A stretch of DNA of 5,531 bases from Turicibacter sp. UBA7094 (GTDB lineage Bacteria > Bacillota_I > Bacilli_A > MOL361 > Turicibacteraceae), in contig DKYS01000034.1 in NCBI GenBank assembly GCA_002493395.1, positions 1 to 5,531 on the forward strand, read 5' to 3'. Below are positions 4,193 through 5,531 of the stretch, one piece after another. Each line of letters starts with the position of its first letter. Position 1 is the stretch's first letter. Position numbers and translations under genes: made by a program. The notes below the pieces were generated by a model that saw only the letters and a list, made by a program, of their open reading frames with translations, was not told the origin of the DNA and did no database searches.

Positions 4193-5531
4193 ATGAAACG
4201 AGAAACCAAGCTATATTTATTAGGTGGAATCACCTTGCTCATTGGAGCATGCTTACTCTTCTTCAACAAAAAATTCCCATCCGTTGAAGAAATAGATCAT
4301 ACCTTATCTCACCAACAACAGGTGGATCAAACACTTCGTGACACATTAGACGCAAACGATTATACGTTTGAGGACCCTTATGTCATCTTAAACCCTTACG
4401 GAAATGCTCCCCTCTCGGCGCTAATTGCCTTTGAAACCGACGAGGCAAAATCTGTTACCGTGACGATTCACGGGAAAGATGAACACACGACCTTCACGCA
4501 CGACTTCGAGCCAACTACGTCACACCTCATCCCGGTTTATGGACTTTATGCCGATACGTTAAATCAAGTGACGTTAACGCTAGGTGGAACAAAGACACAG
4601 ACGATTGAGATTCAAACCGATCCCCTTCCTGATGATCTTTTGCTTCCTACTCAAACGACAGCAAACCGTCAGGAACTAGACAACGAGCTTTATTTTCTAA
4701 CCCCCGCTTCAGTTGGTTATACAGCTGCTTACGACATCAATGGAGATGTCAGATGGTATTTAACAACTAAAAATATTTGGGAAATTTCACGCTTAGAAAA
4801 TGGAAACCTCCTCCTAAGTTCTGATCGAACCAGTGCGCCACCGTATTACATGACGGGACTTGTTGAAATGGATTTACTCGGAAAAATCTACACGGAATAT
4901 TCTGTCGCTGGAGGCTATCATCATGATGCCATCGAACTCCCAAATGGAAACTTTTTAGTAGCCACCAACAACCCGGAAGCCTTAACAGTGGAAGATTATG
5001 TTATCGAACTGGACCGTCAAACGGGAAACATCGTCAAAACGTGGGACTTAACGCAACTCTTACCGATGGATGTTGCTAAAAGCGAAAACTGGACCGAAGA
5101 AGATTGGTTCCATAACAATTCAGTGGCCTTTGATGAGAAAAACAATGCCATTGTCCTGTCTGGACGTCATCAAGATGCCGTCGTCTATTTAGATTACGAC
5201 ACGGGCGCCCTGAAATGGATCGTTGGGGATCCAACGGGATGGCCAGAAGAGATGCAGGCTTACTTCTTTACACCTATTGGTGATTCGTTTGAATGGCAAT
5301 GGTCACAACACGCTGCAAAAATCTTAGCCAATGGAGACTTAGCATTGTTTGATAACGGAAATAACCGCTCAAAAGACCCTTTCAATTACCTACCAGCTGA
5401 GGACAATTATTCACGAGGGGTCGTTTATCACCTCAATCCAGAGGAAATGACGATTGAACAAACATTCCAATTTGGAAAAGAACGTGGAAGTCAATTTTAT
5501 TCCCCTTATATTTCAGAAATTGATGAATTAG
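4193..5531 (+). CDS. assT: Membrane-anchored aryl-sulfate sulfotransferase, 3' end outside the window
   Basis: Transfers sulfate between phenolic compounds (PAPS-independent arylsulfotransferase), acting outside the membrane. The frame is open for 446 codons to the right edge; the family is usually nearer 570-600 residues, so the end of the propeller is missing. Residues 7-25 are hydrophobic after a basic start (MKRETK). IGAC at 17-20 also fits a lipobox, but LLFF follows Cys20, so a plain membrane anchor is as likely. Residues ~60-145 look like the N-terminal beta domain; the beta-propeller follows. Expected active-site residues are present: His243/His244 (GYHHDAI), His307 (WFHNNS), Arg325 with His326 (SGRHQ) and His373 (QWSQHAA), matching the three His and one Arg of E. 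coli AssT; the His in the last motif carries sulfate in that enzyme. AAGGAG (4181-4186) lies 6 bases before the ATG. It stands alone here, with no dsbL/dsbI-like genes visible. Confidence 0.93.
   Translation, partial: MKRETKLYLLGGITLLIGACLLFFNKKFPSVEEIDHTLSHQQQVDQTLRDTLDANDYTFEDPYVILNPYGNAPLSALIAFETDEAKSVTVTIHGKDEHTTFTHDFEPTTSHLIPVYGLYADTLNQVTLTLGGTKTQTIEIQTDPLPDDLLLPTQTTANRQELDNELYFLTPASVGYTAAYDINGDVRWYLTTKNIWEISRLENGNLLLSSDRTSAPPYYMTGLVEMDLLGKIYTEYSVAGGYHHDAIELPNGNFLVATNNPEALTVEDYVIELDRQTGNIVKTWDLTQLLPMDVAKSENWTEEDWFHNNSVAFDEKNNAIVLSGRHQDAVVYLDYDTGALKWIVGDPTGWPEEMQAYFFTPIGDSFEWQWSQHAAKILANGDLALFDNGNNRSKDPFNYLPAEDNYSRGVVYHLNPEEMTIEQTFQFGKERGSQFYSPYISEIDEL

Overview
The window looks like the chromosome of a low-GC Gram-positive gut bacterium. 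Shine-Dalgarno sites are strong (AAGGAGG, AAAGGAG, AAGGAG), promoters are AT-rich with TATAAT/TAAAAT boxes, and one gene carries BspA-type DUF285 leucine-rich repeats. A Turicibacter-like member of the Bacillota is my best guess. It rests on gene content and style, not on a database match.

Layout, left to right: (1) a minus-strand gene of unknown function, cut by the left edge (1-419); (2) a divergent intergenic region with an extended -10 promoter for each direction; (3) a plus-strand cytoplasmic-type metallophosphatase/nucleotidase (612-2123); (4) a hairpin (2142-2167) that probably terminates both converging transcripts; (5) a minus-strand BspA-like leucine-rich-repeat protein (2285-3847); (6) a 345-base region with a ~100-bp repeat, a GC-richer patch and a promoter; (7) a plus-strand membrane-anchored aryl-sulfate sulfotransferase, cut by the right edge (4193-5531). 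Both edge genes are open to the window ends.

The genes alternate in orientation and each seems to have its own promoter, so there is no operon here. Two activities process phosphate or sulfate esters (nucleotide scavenging inside the cell, sulfate transfer outside), but nothing shows that they work together.

The most unusual structure is around the BspA-like gene. A ~100-bp sequence lies across its 3' end (2205-2303) and recurs in the same orientation just upstream of its promoter (3942-4040), exactly 1,737 bp away. Gene plus one repeat copy therefore look like one unit of a former or potential tandem array. The protein has a ladder of 11 regularly spaced cysteines but no signal peptide or wall anchor. 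I found no CRISPR array, transposase, tRNA or rRNA, and no clear new multi-gene system.
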